A DNA stretch of 64,000 nucleotides from Rhizorhabdus phycosphaerae (GCF_011044255.1 NZ_CP049107.1:1178001-1242000); one strand, 5' to 3'. Positions 8,281-16,402 are shown, counted from the stretch's first letter. A program made the numbers and translations. Notes: generated by a model from the letters alone, not told the origin.

Positions 8281-9879
8281 ATGGACGACGTCGCGGAACG
8301 GATCGATCGCACGGATGCGCAGCTGCTGGACGCACTCCGGCAATTGCTCGGCCCTGACGACCTGCTGGTCAGCGACGCCGACCGTCGCTTCTTCTCGACC
8401 GATCTCAGCTGGCGACCCGGGGAAACCGCGATGTGCGTGGTCCGTCCCCGCTCGCTCGAACAGCTGTCCGCCTGCGTCGCACGCGCGGCCGAGGCTGGCT
8501 GCCCCATCGTCCCGCGCGGCGGGGGCATGTCCTACACCGGGGGCTATGTTCCCGCACGTGATCGCTCGATCCTCGTCGACATGCGCGCCATGGACGAGAT
8601 CGTCGAGATCAACGCCGACGACATGTACGTGCTGGTCCAGGCCGGGTGCACCTGGAAGAAGCTCCACGAAGCGCTGTCGCCGCTAGGCCTCAGCACGCCC
8701 TATTGGGGCCCGCTGTCGGGCGCCTATGCCACCGTCGGCGGCGCGCTGTCGCAGAACAGCCTGTTCCATGGCTCGGGCGTGGGGGGCACCGCCGCCGAAA
8801 GCGTGCTGGGCCTCAAGGTGGTGCTCGCCGATGGCTCGGTCGTGACGACCGGCTCCTGGGCGCACCGCCATTCCAACCCCTTCTGGCGCCATTTCGGCCC
8901 CGACATCACCGGCATCTTCACCGCCGACAATGGCGCCATGGGGGTGAAGGCGGTGGCGGCGCTGCGCCTCGTCCCGGCCCCGCGCCATACCGGCTTCCTG
9001 TCCTATCGCTTCGGCACGCTCGACGCGATGCTGTCGGCGCAGGTCCGCATTGCCCGGCTCGGTATCGCGTCGGAATGCTATGGTTTCGATCCCTATTATA
9101 ATGCGGGCTTCGAGAAGCAGGGCATCACCTTCGAAGAGGGCCTGTCGCTCGTCGGCAAGATCGCGCGCAAGGGGGGGCTCAAGGGGCTCAAGCATGCCGC
9201 GCGCGTGGCGCTCGGCGGGAAACGCATCCTGCGCGACGTCCCCTATTCACTCCATATGACGCTCGACGGACTGACCGAAGGCGTCGCCGCCGAGCACACC
9301 GATCTGGCCGCCGAAATTTGCGCCGAAGAAGGCGGCACGGAGATGGCCAACACCATCCCGACCGTATTTCGCAATGCGCCTTTCGGCAGCGTCCGTACTG
9401 TTCTGCTCGGCTCTGAGGGCGAGATCTGGATCCCCGTCCACGGCTATTTTCCCCTGTCCCGGGCGGTCGATGCGGCCCGCGCGACAGAGGCCTTCCTCGC
9501 CGAACGCGCGCCTCTCATGGACCAATGGGGCATCAAGACCAGCTACCTGACCTGCTTCTCGGGCCCGGAGTTCGTGATCGAACCGAGCTTCTACTGGCAC
9601 GACGAGCTCGGTCCCTTCCGCTTGTCGCTGATCGAGCCGGAATTCGCCGAGAAGTGGAAGGACATCCCGCCGAACGAAGCGCGCCGCGCGGTTGCACTCC
9701 AGCTGCGGGACGAACTGCGCGACCTGTTCGACGGGCTTGGCGGCCTACACCTGCAGATCGCCAAATATTATCCCTACGAGCCGATGATGGAGGACCCCGG
9801 CCTGGCCCGGCTGGCCGGCCGGATCAAGGCCGCGATCGACCCGGACAACATCATGAATCCCGGCTGCCTGGGACTGTAA
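8281..9879 (+). CDS. FAD-binding oxidase/dehydrogenase (VAO/PCMH type)
   Basis: Flavoprotein of 532 aa with an N-terminal VAO/PCMH-type FAD domain (PRSLEQLSACV, then PRGGGMSYTGGY and GGALSQNSLFHGSG for the flavin) and a C-terminal substrate-cap domain ending IDPDNIMNPGCLGL, as in the D-lactate/glycolate and vanillyl-alcohol oxidase superfamily. The substrate cannot be told from sequence. It opens a same-strand set with an alpha/beta hydrolase (10-base gap), a methyltransferase and a small protein, under a divergent GntR regulator, which suggests an oxidative catabolic step. No signal peptide is visible. Confidence 0.88.
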   Translation: MDDVAERIDRTDAQLLDALRQLLGPDDLLVSDADRRFFSTDLSWRPGETAMCVVRPRSLEQLSACVARAAEAGCPIVPRGGGMSYTGGYVPARDRSILVDMRAMDEIVEINADDMYVLVQAGCTWKKLHEALSPLGLSTPYWGPLSGAYATVGGALSQNSLFHGSGVGGTAAESVLGLKVVLADGSVVTTGSWAHRHSNPFWRHFGPDITGIFTADNGAMGVKAVAALRLVPAPRHTGFLSYRFGTLDAMLSAQVRIARLGIASECYGFDPYYNAGFEKQGITFEEGLSLVGKIARKGGLKGLKHAARVALGGKRILRDVPYSLHMTLDGLTEGVAAEHTDLAAEICAEEGGTEMANTIPTVFRNAPFGSVRTVLLGSEGEIWIPVHGYFPLSRAVDAARATEAFLAERAPLMDQWGIKTSYLTCFSGPEFVIEPSFYWHDELGPFRLSLIEPEFAEKWKDIPPNEARRAVALQLRDELRDLFDGLGGLHLQIAKYYPYEPMMEDPGLARLAGRIKAAIDPDNIMNPGCLGL

Positions 9880-9889
9880 GGGGGACGCC

Positions 9890-10693
9890 ATGAACGACAT
9901 CATCCGCAAAGCCTATGTCGACTGCTCGGCCGGGCAGATCCACCTCTCGCATGTGGAGGGCGCGGGCACGCCAGCCGTCTTCCTTCACCAGACGGCCAGT
10001 TCGGGGAAGATGTGGCACAAGGTCATGCGGGCACTGGCCGGCTCGCGCGCGCTTTACGCCCTCGACACGCCCGGCTTCGGCGGCTCCTTCGATCCGCCGC
10101 AGGACGCCTCGCCTGCGATCGGCGACTATGCTCGCTGGTTCCTGGAGACGCTCGACGCGCTGGACATCGATCGCCTCCACCTTGCCGGCCATCACACCGG
10201 CGCCTGTATCGCGGTCGAACTCGCCAGCCTCGCGCCCGACCGCATCGCCAGCATCAGCCTGATAGGACCCGTGCCTTTGACCGCCGAGGAGCGCGTCGAA
10301 TTCTCCCACCATTTCGGGACGCCCTTCAAACCCGTCGTCAGCGGCGCCTATCTGCTCGATAACTGGGAATATCTGCGCAACCTCGGTGCGCATGCCGATC
10401 CTATGCTGATCCACCGCGAGATGTCGGATCAACTGCGGGCCTGGTGGGGCCGCGTCCAGTCCTACCGCGCGGTCTGGGACTATGACTTCACCGCCGCCTA
10501 TGTGGCGCTGTCCTGCCCCATCATGATCGGAGCAGCCCCCACGGATGTCCTGGCAGCCTATCTTGACCGGGCCATTTCGCTCCGGCCGGATGCCCGGGTG
10601 ATGCCGATCGAGGGCGCCAATTTCGAGCCCGACCTCGACACCGAAGCGGTGGCCAGGGAGTTCGCGGCATTTTTTTCGGCCTGCGAACCGTGA
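9890..10693 (+). CDS. Alpha/beta-fold hydrolase-like protein with His at the nucleophile position
   Basis: 267-aa alpha/beta-hydrolase fold protein: oxyanion region FLHQTASSG (residues 31-39), then TPGFGGS, and the expected elbow at AGHHTGA. The usual G-x-Ser-x-G is here G100-H101-H102-T103-G104, so the nucleophile position is His102 rather than Ser. The strand and helix pattern around it is intact, so this is not a broken gene. A good SD (GGGGGA) precedes the ATG. It probably acts in the same pathway as the FAD oxidase just upstream, but chemistry by a normal Ser-His-Asp triad is doubtful. Fold confidence is high; function is unknown. Confidence 0.85.
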   Translation: MNDIIRKAYVDCSAGQIHLSHVEGAGTPAVFLHQTASSGKMWHKVMRALAGSRALYALDTPGFGGSFDPPQDASPAIGDYARWFLETLDALDIDRLHLAGHHTGACIAVELASLAPDRIASISLIGPVPLTAEERVEFSHHFGTPFKPVVSGAYLLDNWEYLRNLGAHADPMLIHREMSDQLRAWWGRVQSYRAVWDYDFTAAYVALSCPIMIGAAPTDVLAAYLDRAISLRPDARVMPIEGANFEPDLDTEAVAREFAAFFSACEP

Positions 10694-10746
10694 CAAACTT
10701 CTGCCAATCCCAGCCCGTGCTTGACCATCACGCCGAAATGCCCAGT

Positions 10747-10762
10747 ATTTTGCATGCAAAAT
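10747..10762. promoter_or_regulatory. Perfect 16-bp palindrome ATTTTGCATGCAAAAT
   Basis: A perfect palindrome in the 124-base gap between the alpha/beta hydrolase and the methyltransferase, 55 bases before the methyltransferase ATG. It shares TTTTGCAT with the site at 8237-8255 upstream of the FAD oxidase. Its size and symmetry fit an FCD-type GntR dimer site. It may give the methyltransferase and small-protein genes their own GntR-controlled promoter. Confidence 0.5.
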
Positions 10763-10817
10763 CAGGGATAGCGAGTCGCCCTTTCACAACCAAGTCACCC
10801 CGTGCGGAGACCCTGCC

Positions 10818-12002
10818 ATGACCGAAGACATCGACCTGAAGACGCAGTACCGCCATGCCATGCTGCCGGAAACCAGCGCCGAAGAGTTCGCGCGCCAGGA
10901 GTTCGTGAAGAGCCTTAAATTTCACCTCGCGAGCCAGGTGTCGCCGGGCAACAAGGACGCCTTCGAAGCACGCGCCAAGCCCCGTTTCGAACGAACCGCC
11001 AAGCGCGCGCCGGAAACCATCCACGACGTGCGAAAGGCCATGGCCGAAGAACCCTATTTCAACTTCTGGAGCGCCCTCCAGCGCAACAGCCAGGAGATGA
11101 TGTGGAAGTCGGTCCAGCTTTCGGTTGAGCGACAGCTTCCCGATCTGATCGAAGCCAGCCAGGCGGAGCTTCCCGACACCGGCGGCACCCTGCGCCTCGA
11201 TCCGGCTCTTGAAACCCCGCGCTATCACAGCGCCGTCGACATCCACTGCATGCCGGGCGGCTATCATTCGGAGTTCACCACCGACGACGTCGCCAATGGC
11301 GCGACCTATGACCGGGCTGTCTACATCTATGCCATGGGACGGATGGGCCCGTTCAACTCGGACATCGGCGACACGACGATCGCCTGGATCAAGGCCAATC
11401 ATCCCGATTTCCGCCCGCGCCGCATCCTCGACATGGGCTGCTCGGTCGGCCACTCGACCCTGCCTTATTGCGATGCCTTCCCAGAGGCGGAAGTCTACGG
11501 CATCGACGTCGGCGCGCCGATGCTCCGCTATGCTCATGCTCGCGCCCGCACGCTCGGCAAGACCGTCCATTTCAGCCAGCAAAATGCGGAATCGACCGAC
11601 TTCCCCGACGGTCATTTCGACCTGATCGTAAGCCACATCCTCGTCCATGAGACGAGCCATGTCGCGATCCGTCGGATCATGCGCGAGGCCAACCGCCTGC
11701 TCGCGCCGGGCGGGCTCGTTGTCCATGCGGAAACGCCGCCCTACCGCGACCTGCCGCTCTACGACGCCTTCATGCTCGACTGGGACACGCGCAACAACAA
11801 CGAGCCATATTGGGGCGCCAGCCACGAACTGAAAGCCGCCGAGGTCGCAGCCGAAACCGGCTTCGACCCGGCGCTCGCCTTCGAAGCCTATCAGCCGAGC
11901 GCCTTCGAAGCTGAGGAGGCGCGCCGCACCCGGGTCTTCCAGGGCGGCGACTTCGGCGGTGGTGGCGCGTGGTGGGTATGGGGCGTCCGCAAGGCCGCCT
12001 GA
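10818..12002 (+). CDS. Class I SAM-dependent methyltransferase with extra N-terminal domain
   Basis: Protein of 394 aa. The C-terminal part (from about residue 185) is a class I methyltransferase: motif I RILDMGCSVGHST, the acidic loop YGIDVG, then FDLIVSHIL and LAPGGLVVHAE. The first ~180 residues are a mostly helical region I do not recognise, with a conserved-looking IHCMPGGYHSEF link before the catalytic domain. GGAG precedes the ATG. The next gene starts 34 bases downstream and looks co-transcribed. The methyl acceptor is unknown; the setting with a FAD oxidase and an SDR suggests a small organic molecule. Confidence 0.85.
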   Translation: MTEDIDLKTQYRHAMLPETSAEEFARQEFVKSLKFHLASQVSPGNKDAFEARAKPRFERTAKRAPETIHDVRKAMAEEPYFNFWSALQRNSQEMMWKSVQLSVERQLPDLIEASQAELPDTGGTLRLDPALETPRYHSAVDIHCMPGGYHSEFTTDDVANGATYDRAVYIYAMGRMGPFNSDIGDTTIAWIKANHPDFRPRRILDMGCSVGHSTLPYCDAFPEAEVYGIDVGAPMLRYAHARARTLGKTVHFSQQNAESTDFPDGHFDLIVSHILVHETSHVAIRRIMREANRLLAPGGLVVHAETPPYRDLPLYDAFMLDWDTRNNNEPYWGASHELKAAEVAAETGFDPALAFEAYQPSAFEAEEARRTRVFQGGDFGGGGAWWVWGVRKAA

Positions 12003-12036
12003 TCCCCGCCCTCACCCAGCATCCACGGAGCACGAC

Positions 12037-12405
12037 ATGACCGATACCACCATCGAACTGCGCAAGAAGGCCAAGGGCGAGCGGCCGCAATATTTCCAGG
12101 ATCCGGCGATAGACAAGGTCCTGGCGATCACCATGGCCCTCGCCGGGGAAGTCGCGGTGATGCACGACCAGATCGATACGATGCAGCGCCTCATGGAAAA
12201 GGGCGCCCCGGTGACGCGGGCCGATATCGCCGCCTACATTCCCGACGTGGACGTCCGGGAGGAACGCGACGCCTGGCGCCAGACCTTCCTCGCCAATGTC
12301 CTGCGGATCGTCCATCAGGAGCGCGAAGAGCTCGCGCTCGAGGCCGGCAAGCTCGCCGAAAGCTATGACGCTGCAGTCGAGCTCGTGACGTCCGAAGCCG
12401 CCTGA
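12037..12405 (+). CDS. Conserved-looking small protein following the methyltransferase
   Basis: 122-aa soluble, largely helical and acidic protein of unknown function. I chose the ATG at 12037 because ACGGAG lies six bases upstream and the residues before it are translated from the end of the methyltransferase gene region. The central stretch (AITMALAGEVAVMHDQIDTM) reads as an amphipathic helix, suggesting oligomerisation or partner binding. It is likely co-transcribed with the methyltransferase. I do not recognise a named family. Confidence 0.72.
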   Translation: MTDTTIELRKKAKGERPQYFQDPAIDKVLAITMALAGEVAVMHDQIDTMQRLMEKGAPVTRADIAAYIPDVDVREERDAWRQTFLANVLRIVHQEREELALEAGKLAESYDAAVELVTSEAA

Positions 12406-12414
12406 CTTCTGGAA

Positions 12415-12436
12415 CGGGGTGGCCACGGCCACCCCG
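12415..12436. terminator. Bidirectional hairpin between convergent genes
   Basis: Perfect 10-bp inverted repeat CGGGGTGGCC / GGCCACCCCG separated by two bases, ten bases after the stop of the small protein gene and just before the stop of the convergent SDR gene. The stem is very GC-rich, but no long T-run follows on either strand. It probably ends or stabilises transcripts from both sides. Confidence 0.6.
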
Positions 12437-12442
12437 CATCCT

Positions 12443-13192
12443 TCAGGCCATGAACACCCCACCGTTGACGTGGATATTCTGCCCGTTGACGAAGCTCGAC
12501 GCATCGCTGGCGAGAAACAGTGCGACGCTCGCCACTTCCGCTGCGGTGCCCATGCGCTTGGCCAAGGTGCCCTTGACCAGTTCCGCAAGCTGCTCCTCGC
12601 TATAGCCGCCGCGCGGCTGCGCCGTGTCGATCACTCCAGGCGAGATGCAGTTCACCCGCACACCATGGTCAGCGAGTTCCATCGCCAGGGTGCGGGTCAG
12701 CGCGATGATGCCGCCCTTTGAGCTGGTATAGGCCGAGGAATTCGGCCAGCCCTGCGCAGCGAGCGACGCCATGTTGACGATCGAGCCGCTTCGACCAGCC
12801 TCGATCATATAGCGACCGAACGCCTGCGCCATGAAGCAACTGGCCTTGAGATTGGTATCTAGCGTACGGTCCCAGGTCTCGGACGACATCTCCAGCAAGG
12901 ATGCTCGGGGATAAATGCCGGCATTGTTGACCAGATGGTCGAGCCGCCCCAGGCCCTGCACCGCCTCCGCGACCAATGCCGCATGCGTGGCGCAGTCGGC
13001 GACATCGCCCTGGATCAGCACGGCCTCTCTGCCTGCCGCGCGGACGACCGACGCGACCTCCTCGGCAGCCTCCCGATCGTCATAATAGTTGATGGCGACA
13101 TCCGCGCCCGCTTCCGCGAACGCTATCGCTATCGCCCGGCCAATGCCCTGCTGGGCACCCGTAACCAGAACCGCCTGACCCTCTAGCTTCAT
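12443..13192 (-). CDS. Short-chain dehydrogenase/reductase
   Basis: Classical SDR of 249 aa, an NAD(P)-dependent oxidoreductase. The cofactor motif is TGAQQGIGRA (from residue 11), followed by NNAGIYP, the Ser of NMASLAAQG, and the active-site YTSSKGG. The C-terminal FLASDASSFVNGQNIHVNGG is typical of the FabG-like group. SD AAGGGAG lies upstream of the ATG. It faces the methyltransferase gene set convergently and may serve the same pathway. The substrate is unknown. Confidence 0.92.
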   Translation of the reverse strand: MKLEGQAVLVTGAQQGIGRAIAIAFAEAGADVAINYYDDREAAEEVASVVRAAGREAVLIQGDVADCATHAALVAEAVQGLGRLDHLVNNAGIYPRASLLEMSSETWDRTLDTNLKASCFMAQAFGRYMIEAGRSGSIVNMASLAAQGWPNSSAYTSSKGGIIALTRTLAMELADHGVRVNCISPGVIDTAQPRGGYSEEQLAELVKGTLAKRMGTAAEVASVALFLASDASSFVNGQNIHVNGGVFMA

Positions 13193-13355
13193 GAGCCGCT
13201 CCCTTCTGAAGAGGAGAGAAGCTAAGCAGTGATCATCACTCTGTACACAGAAAAGGCGGCATTCAGGGCAGAACTGCGTGATATTTGAATCAATGACGCT
13301 GGTTTGGATACCATATCGAGATTTCGATGCCGATCACCGCCTGAAGGGCAAGGCG

Positions 13356-13550
13356 TCACGCGCGCTGCTCTCCGGCCTGCCAGCGAACAGACTGGCGCCT
13401 GGCTTCCAGCTCGATCAGCGTCGCTTCCCGTTCCAGACTGGATGCGACGTCCTGCAGCTGTTGCCGCTCACCCTCGGTGAAGGCGTTGTTCGCCAGGATT
13501 CGCGCCTTCTCCGCTTCGCGTCGGAGCTGATGAATATCCGTGATGGGCAC
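13356..13550 (-). CDS. Small helical protein (tiny-protein family member, GTG start)
   Basis: 64-aa predicted protein of two charged helices (HQLRREAEKARILANNAF; ERQQLQDVASSLEREATL). It resembles short alphaproteobacterial proteins of the type RRAEECRxLA...ARxxLLxIAxxYExLA and the two tinier proteins at 13717 and 50394. I prefer the GTG at 13550, which aligns the N-terminus (MPITDIHQL) with those relatives; an in-frame TTG at 13595 would add 15 residues but has no SD. Function is unknown. The 163-base gap towards the SDR start (13193-13355) shows nothing clear. Confidence 0.55.
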   Translation of the reverse strand: MPITDIHQLRREAEKARILANNAFTEGERQQLQDVASSLEREATLIELEARRQSVRWQAGEQRA

Positions 13551-13667
13551 TTCAGAATCTCTGCTTGCTGTTACCGAAAACGCCCTGTTGTCCAAGGCTT
13601 ATAGCGGCGAAGCTGAACAATGGGTGACCAAAGTGGCGAGTTTACCTTTGTTTACCGCCGTTGTTGG

Positions 13668-13683
13668 CCAATACTGATATTGG
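13668..13683. promoter_or_regulatory. Inverted repeat CCAATA-N4-TATTGG between divergent small genes
   Basis: Perfect 6-bp inverted repeat with a 4-base spacer, 34 bases before the small plus-strand gene at 13717 and in the region shared with the divergent small gene ending at 13356. Two TTTACC blocks (13641 and 13651) lie just upstream. It could be an operator for one or both. Support is symmetry and position only. Confidence 0.3.
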
Positions 13684-13716
13684 GACTGTTGAAGGACCTC
13701 CAACGGTTCCAGGGCG

Positions 13717-13878
13717 ATGATAGAAATAAACGATTCAAAACTGACGCATTATGCGCAGCGCATCGAGCGTGCTCGTCTTGCCGCAGAGCAGGCACAGAGC
13801 GAGACCGCGCGTCTTCTTCATTTGAAGATACTGGAGATGTACGAGCGCGAGGCAGCTCTTCTGCGATCGAAGAGCTGA
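13717..13878 (+). CDS. Tiny two-helix protein (53 aa)
   Basis: Short reading frame beginning MIEINDSKL and ending AALLRSKS. It aligns without gaps with the 52-aa protein at 50394-50552: both begin MIEI, share RLAA in the middle and YEREA near the end. That agreement is the main evidence that it is real, despite its size. AGGGCG immediately before the ATG is a weak SD. The predicted structure is a charged helical hairpin. The next gene on the other strand ends 8 bases away. Function is unknown. Confidence 0.6.
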   Translation: MIEINDSKLTHYAQRIERARLAAEQAQSETARLLHLKILEMYEREAALLRSKS

Positions 13879-13885
13879 ATAGATT

Positions 13886-15553
13886 TCACGCTGCGGGGTC
13901 GTTCATCCGCGCATCCATAGTAACGGGATCATGACGCCGCGCATGAGGCAGCGAGCCGGTCTGCCGCTCGATCATCCGATGGACCCGGATCGGAATGTCT
14001 GCCTGCTGCAGGCCGGACAGCAGGGCGCTATTTTCTGCATCGGCCTGCGTCCGACGCTGGTTGTGCCGGATATAGTCGTACCAGGTGGCGACATGGTAGC
14101 GCTCGACCCAGAGCTGCGGTTCGTTGAGATCGCGCAGCAGCGACCAGCCGCGCGCGCCGTCCCGCCTTCTTATCCGCCGCCGTTCGGTCATCGCCGCGAG
14201 AAATGGTGCGATGTCGCCGTCGGCGATGCGATACTCGATCGTCACCACAACCGGGCCGCTGCGTGGTTCGATCGGCAAGGCGACATCCGGCTCGCGCCAC
14301 TGGCTCAACGGATCGAGATTGACGTTTTCGACCTGCGGCAGCGGCGACAAGATGCCGAACAAAAGCACCACACCCTGCCCGCCCGCTGCCAGCAGCAGGC
14401 TGAGCATCACCCCATGTTGCTCTGCGATCAGCCCAAGCAGCCATGCCCCGACCGCCATGCCGCCGAAAGCCATCATCTGATAGACCGACAGAGCCCGCGC
14501 CACGACCCAGCGCGGCGAGGCAAGCTGGACCGAGATGTTGAAGGTCGACAGCGCCAGAACCCAGCTCGCCCCGCTGAGCATGAGCGCAGCGAAGGTCAGC
14601 GGGAGCATTCCGCTCACCGCCGTAACGGCGGTACCTATGGCGAGCCCGACCGAGGCTATCCGGGCGATCGTCTCGGTCGACGCATGACTGCGCAGATAGC
14701 CCGAACCCAGCCCGCCGAACACCGCGCCGACACCGAAGGCGCCGAGCAGCGAACCGAAGGTCAGCGCTCCGCCCTGAACGAGGTCGCGGGCGATCAGCGG
14801 CATCAGGGCGGAGACCGCATTGGCCGTAAGCCCGAACAGGGTGGCGCGCATGACCACCACCCGCAGATTTGGCGACATTGCGACATAGCGGAGCCCCGCT
14901 CCCATCGCGACCAACAGGCCCTCCGGCGGCAGCACCCGTTCCGCCACGGGGCGACGCCAGCGCAGCAGGACGACGATCAGGCCCAGATAGGACAGGCTGT
15001 TGATAAGGAAGGTAGCCGCTGCGCCCGCCGCTGCTACGATCGCACCGCCCAGCGCCGGCCCCGCCGTCCGAGCCAGGTTGAACGCGGTCGAATTGAGCGC
15101 CACGGCTTTGGGCAGCAGCGCCCTTGGAACGATGTCACCTACGGTCGCCTGCCAGGCCGGTCCGGCCATCGCAGTCCCGCACCCGATCAGGAAGGTGAAG
15201 CCCAGCAAGAGCCACGGATCGAGCCAGCCCCGCCACGCAAAAAAGGCGAGCAGCGCCGACAGGGCCAGCATCGCCCCTTGGGCAACGAGCATCACCTTGC
15301 GCCGGTCGAGATTGTCCGCAACCGCGCCCGCCAGCAGCGACAGCAGCATGAAGGGCAGCACCGTCGATGTCTGGACGAGCGCGATCATCTTGGGCGAACC
15401 CGACAGCGACGTCATCATCCACGCCGCCCCGACCGACTGGATCAACCCGCCGAAATTGGACGCCATGGAAGACAGCCAGATCGCCCGGAAGATCGGTATG
15501 CGCAGCGGCGAGGAGGACTGCGTCTCGACGTCGGCGGCTGGGTCGGCACTCAT
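13886..15553 (-). CDS. MFS transporter with C-terminal ABM-like domain
   Basis: Major facilitator exporter of the EntS/transmembrane secretion effector type (about 555 aa from the ATG at 15553; a TTG at 15595 would add 14 residues). Residues ~15-410 form the 12-helix transporter (IFRAIWLSSMASNFGGLIQS at the start, LDRRKVMLVAQG loop). The last ~110 residues (VVVTIEYRI ... WVERYHVATWYDYIRH) resemble the antibiotic-biosynthesis-monooxygenase-like tail found in this subfamily. The exported compound is unknown. No biosynthetic genes are adjacent. Confidence 0.88.
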   Translation of the reverse strand: MSADPAADVETQSSSPLRIPIFRAIWLSSMASNFGGLIQSVGAAWMMTSLSGSPKMIALVQTSTVLPFMLLSLLAGAVADNLDRRKVMLVAQGAMLALSALLAFFAWRGWLDPWLLLGFTFLIGCGTAMAGPAWQATVGDIVPRALLPKAVALNSTAFNLARTAGPALGGAIVAAAGAAATFLINSLSYLGLIVVLLRWRRPVAERVLPPEGLLVAMGAGLRYVAMSPNLRVVVMRATLFGLTANAVSALMPLIARDLVQGGALTFGSLLGAFGVGAVFGGLGSGYLRSHASTETIARIASVGLAIGTAVTAVSGMLPLTFAALMLSGASWVLALSTFNISVQLASPRWVVARALSVYQMMAFGGMAVGAWLLGLIAEQHGVMLSLLLAAGGQGVVLLFGILSPLPQVENVNLDPLSQWREPDVALPIEPRSGPVVVTIEYRIADGDIAPFLAAMTERRRIRRRDGARGWSLLRDLNEPQLWVERYHVATWYDYIRHNQRRTQADAENSALLSGLQQADIPIRVHRMIERQTGSLPHARRHDPVTMDARMNDPAA

Positions 15554-15749
15554 ATGTGCAGCAATGCCGCAGCCGGCATCCGCTGCCAATAGCAAGGCTT
15601 CCGACGTCCGACAGATGGGCGTCGGTGCACCTGCCTTCTCGCTTTCCAGCTAGGGGAAACACCCGAGTCGGCGCAAAACCGGGGATAAACTAGTTTCATA
15701 TGGCGACATCGGGGGCTGGCGCCTTAACCTCGCCGACCCAGGGAGCCCT

Positions 15750-16280
15750 ATGAACAGCTTCGACTCCTTTCCTGCCGAGCGTCGTCAGAAACGCCGTGTC
15801 GCCATCCATCAGCAGGCGCGGCTTCGCATGACGCTCGACGGCGCCCGCCCTGATGGGGATTGCATCGATGGCATTACGCTCACCGATATTTCCCAGGAAG
15901 GGCTGATGGCATCCAATGCCGGCGGCCTCGTCCCCGGCGCGCAGATCATACTCGAGGTTCCACTGGTCGGATGGCGCGAAGCCGAGGTCATGTGGATCGC
16001 CGATAACCGCGCCGGATGTCGCTTTGGCAGCCCCCTGAGTATCGAGGAACTGGGCATGGCGGCCGCGAGCAGCCATCGCCTGGCGGTGGAATGCCCCGCC
16101 CTCGCCTCGGCCATCGCCGATATAGTGAAGGTCGACGCCGCCGATCGGCCAGCCGTCGATCATCCCGAAGAGGTGGGCGCTCTTATCCCCGTGCAACGGC
16201 GCCCTGCGCAACGATGGGCCGTCTGGATATTGATGTCGGGACTGCTGGTCGCCGCCCTCGCGGCGCTGGCGCTGATGTGA
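15750..16280 (+). CDS. PilZ-domain protein with C-terminal membrane anchor
   Basis: 176-aa protein. The N-terminal ~100 residues form a PilZ fold: RRQKRRVAIHQQARL contains the arginine-rich c-di-GMP loop, DISQEGLM fits the D/NxSxxG motif, and a beta-barrel follows. The C-terminus has a hydrophobic segment (WAVWILMSGLLVAALAALAL), which would anchor it in the membrane. It probably reports c-di-GMP levels. A second PilZ gene follows on the same strand. SD AGGGAG precedes the ATG. Confidence 0.88.
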   Translation: MNSFDSFPAERRQKRRVAIHQQARLRMTLDGARPDGDCIDGITLTDISQEGLMASNAGGLVPGAQIILEVPLVGWREAEVMWIADNRAGCRFGSPLSIEELGMAAASSHRLAVECPALASAIADIVKVDAADRPAVDHPEEVGALIPVQRRPAQRWAVWILMSGLLVAALAALALM

Positions 16281-16340
16281 GCCATAAGTTGAAAAAGCGT
16301 TAGCGCGCCATTCACCAGTTACACTAACCCGCTGCTACCG

Positions 16341-16393
16341 GGCGGGAGCTACCTCCTTACATGCCGCCATGGCTTTCGGGCGGCGCGTAAGGA
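16341..16393 (+). promoter_or_regulatory. 5' UTR hairpin sequestering the Shine-Dalgarno of the second PilZ gene
   Basis: The SD and its flank (GTAAGGA, 16387-16393) are fully complementary to TCCTTAC at 16354-16360. Inside this 7-bp stem a second stem, GCCGCC (16363-16368) with GGCGGC (16379-16384), closes a ten-base loop. Upstream, GGAG (16345-16348) can pair with CTCC (16353-16356), and GGCGG (16341-16345) with CCGCC (16364-16368); both pairings would compete with the SD-closing hairpin. This layout fits a switchable translational control element such as an RNA thermometer or ligand-sensing leader. I do not recognise a known class. Confidence 0.5.
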
Positions 16394-16402
16394 ATGCGTA
16401 CC

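Noticed and set aside
13931-15592. Open plus-strand frame of about 550 codons over the MFS gene
   Set aside because: It is antisense to a clear 12-helix transporter; the translation is low-complexity and has no domain.
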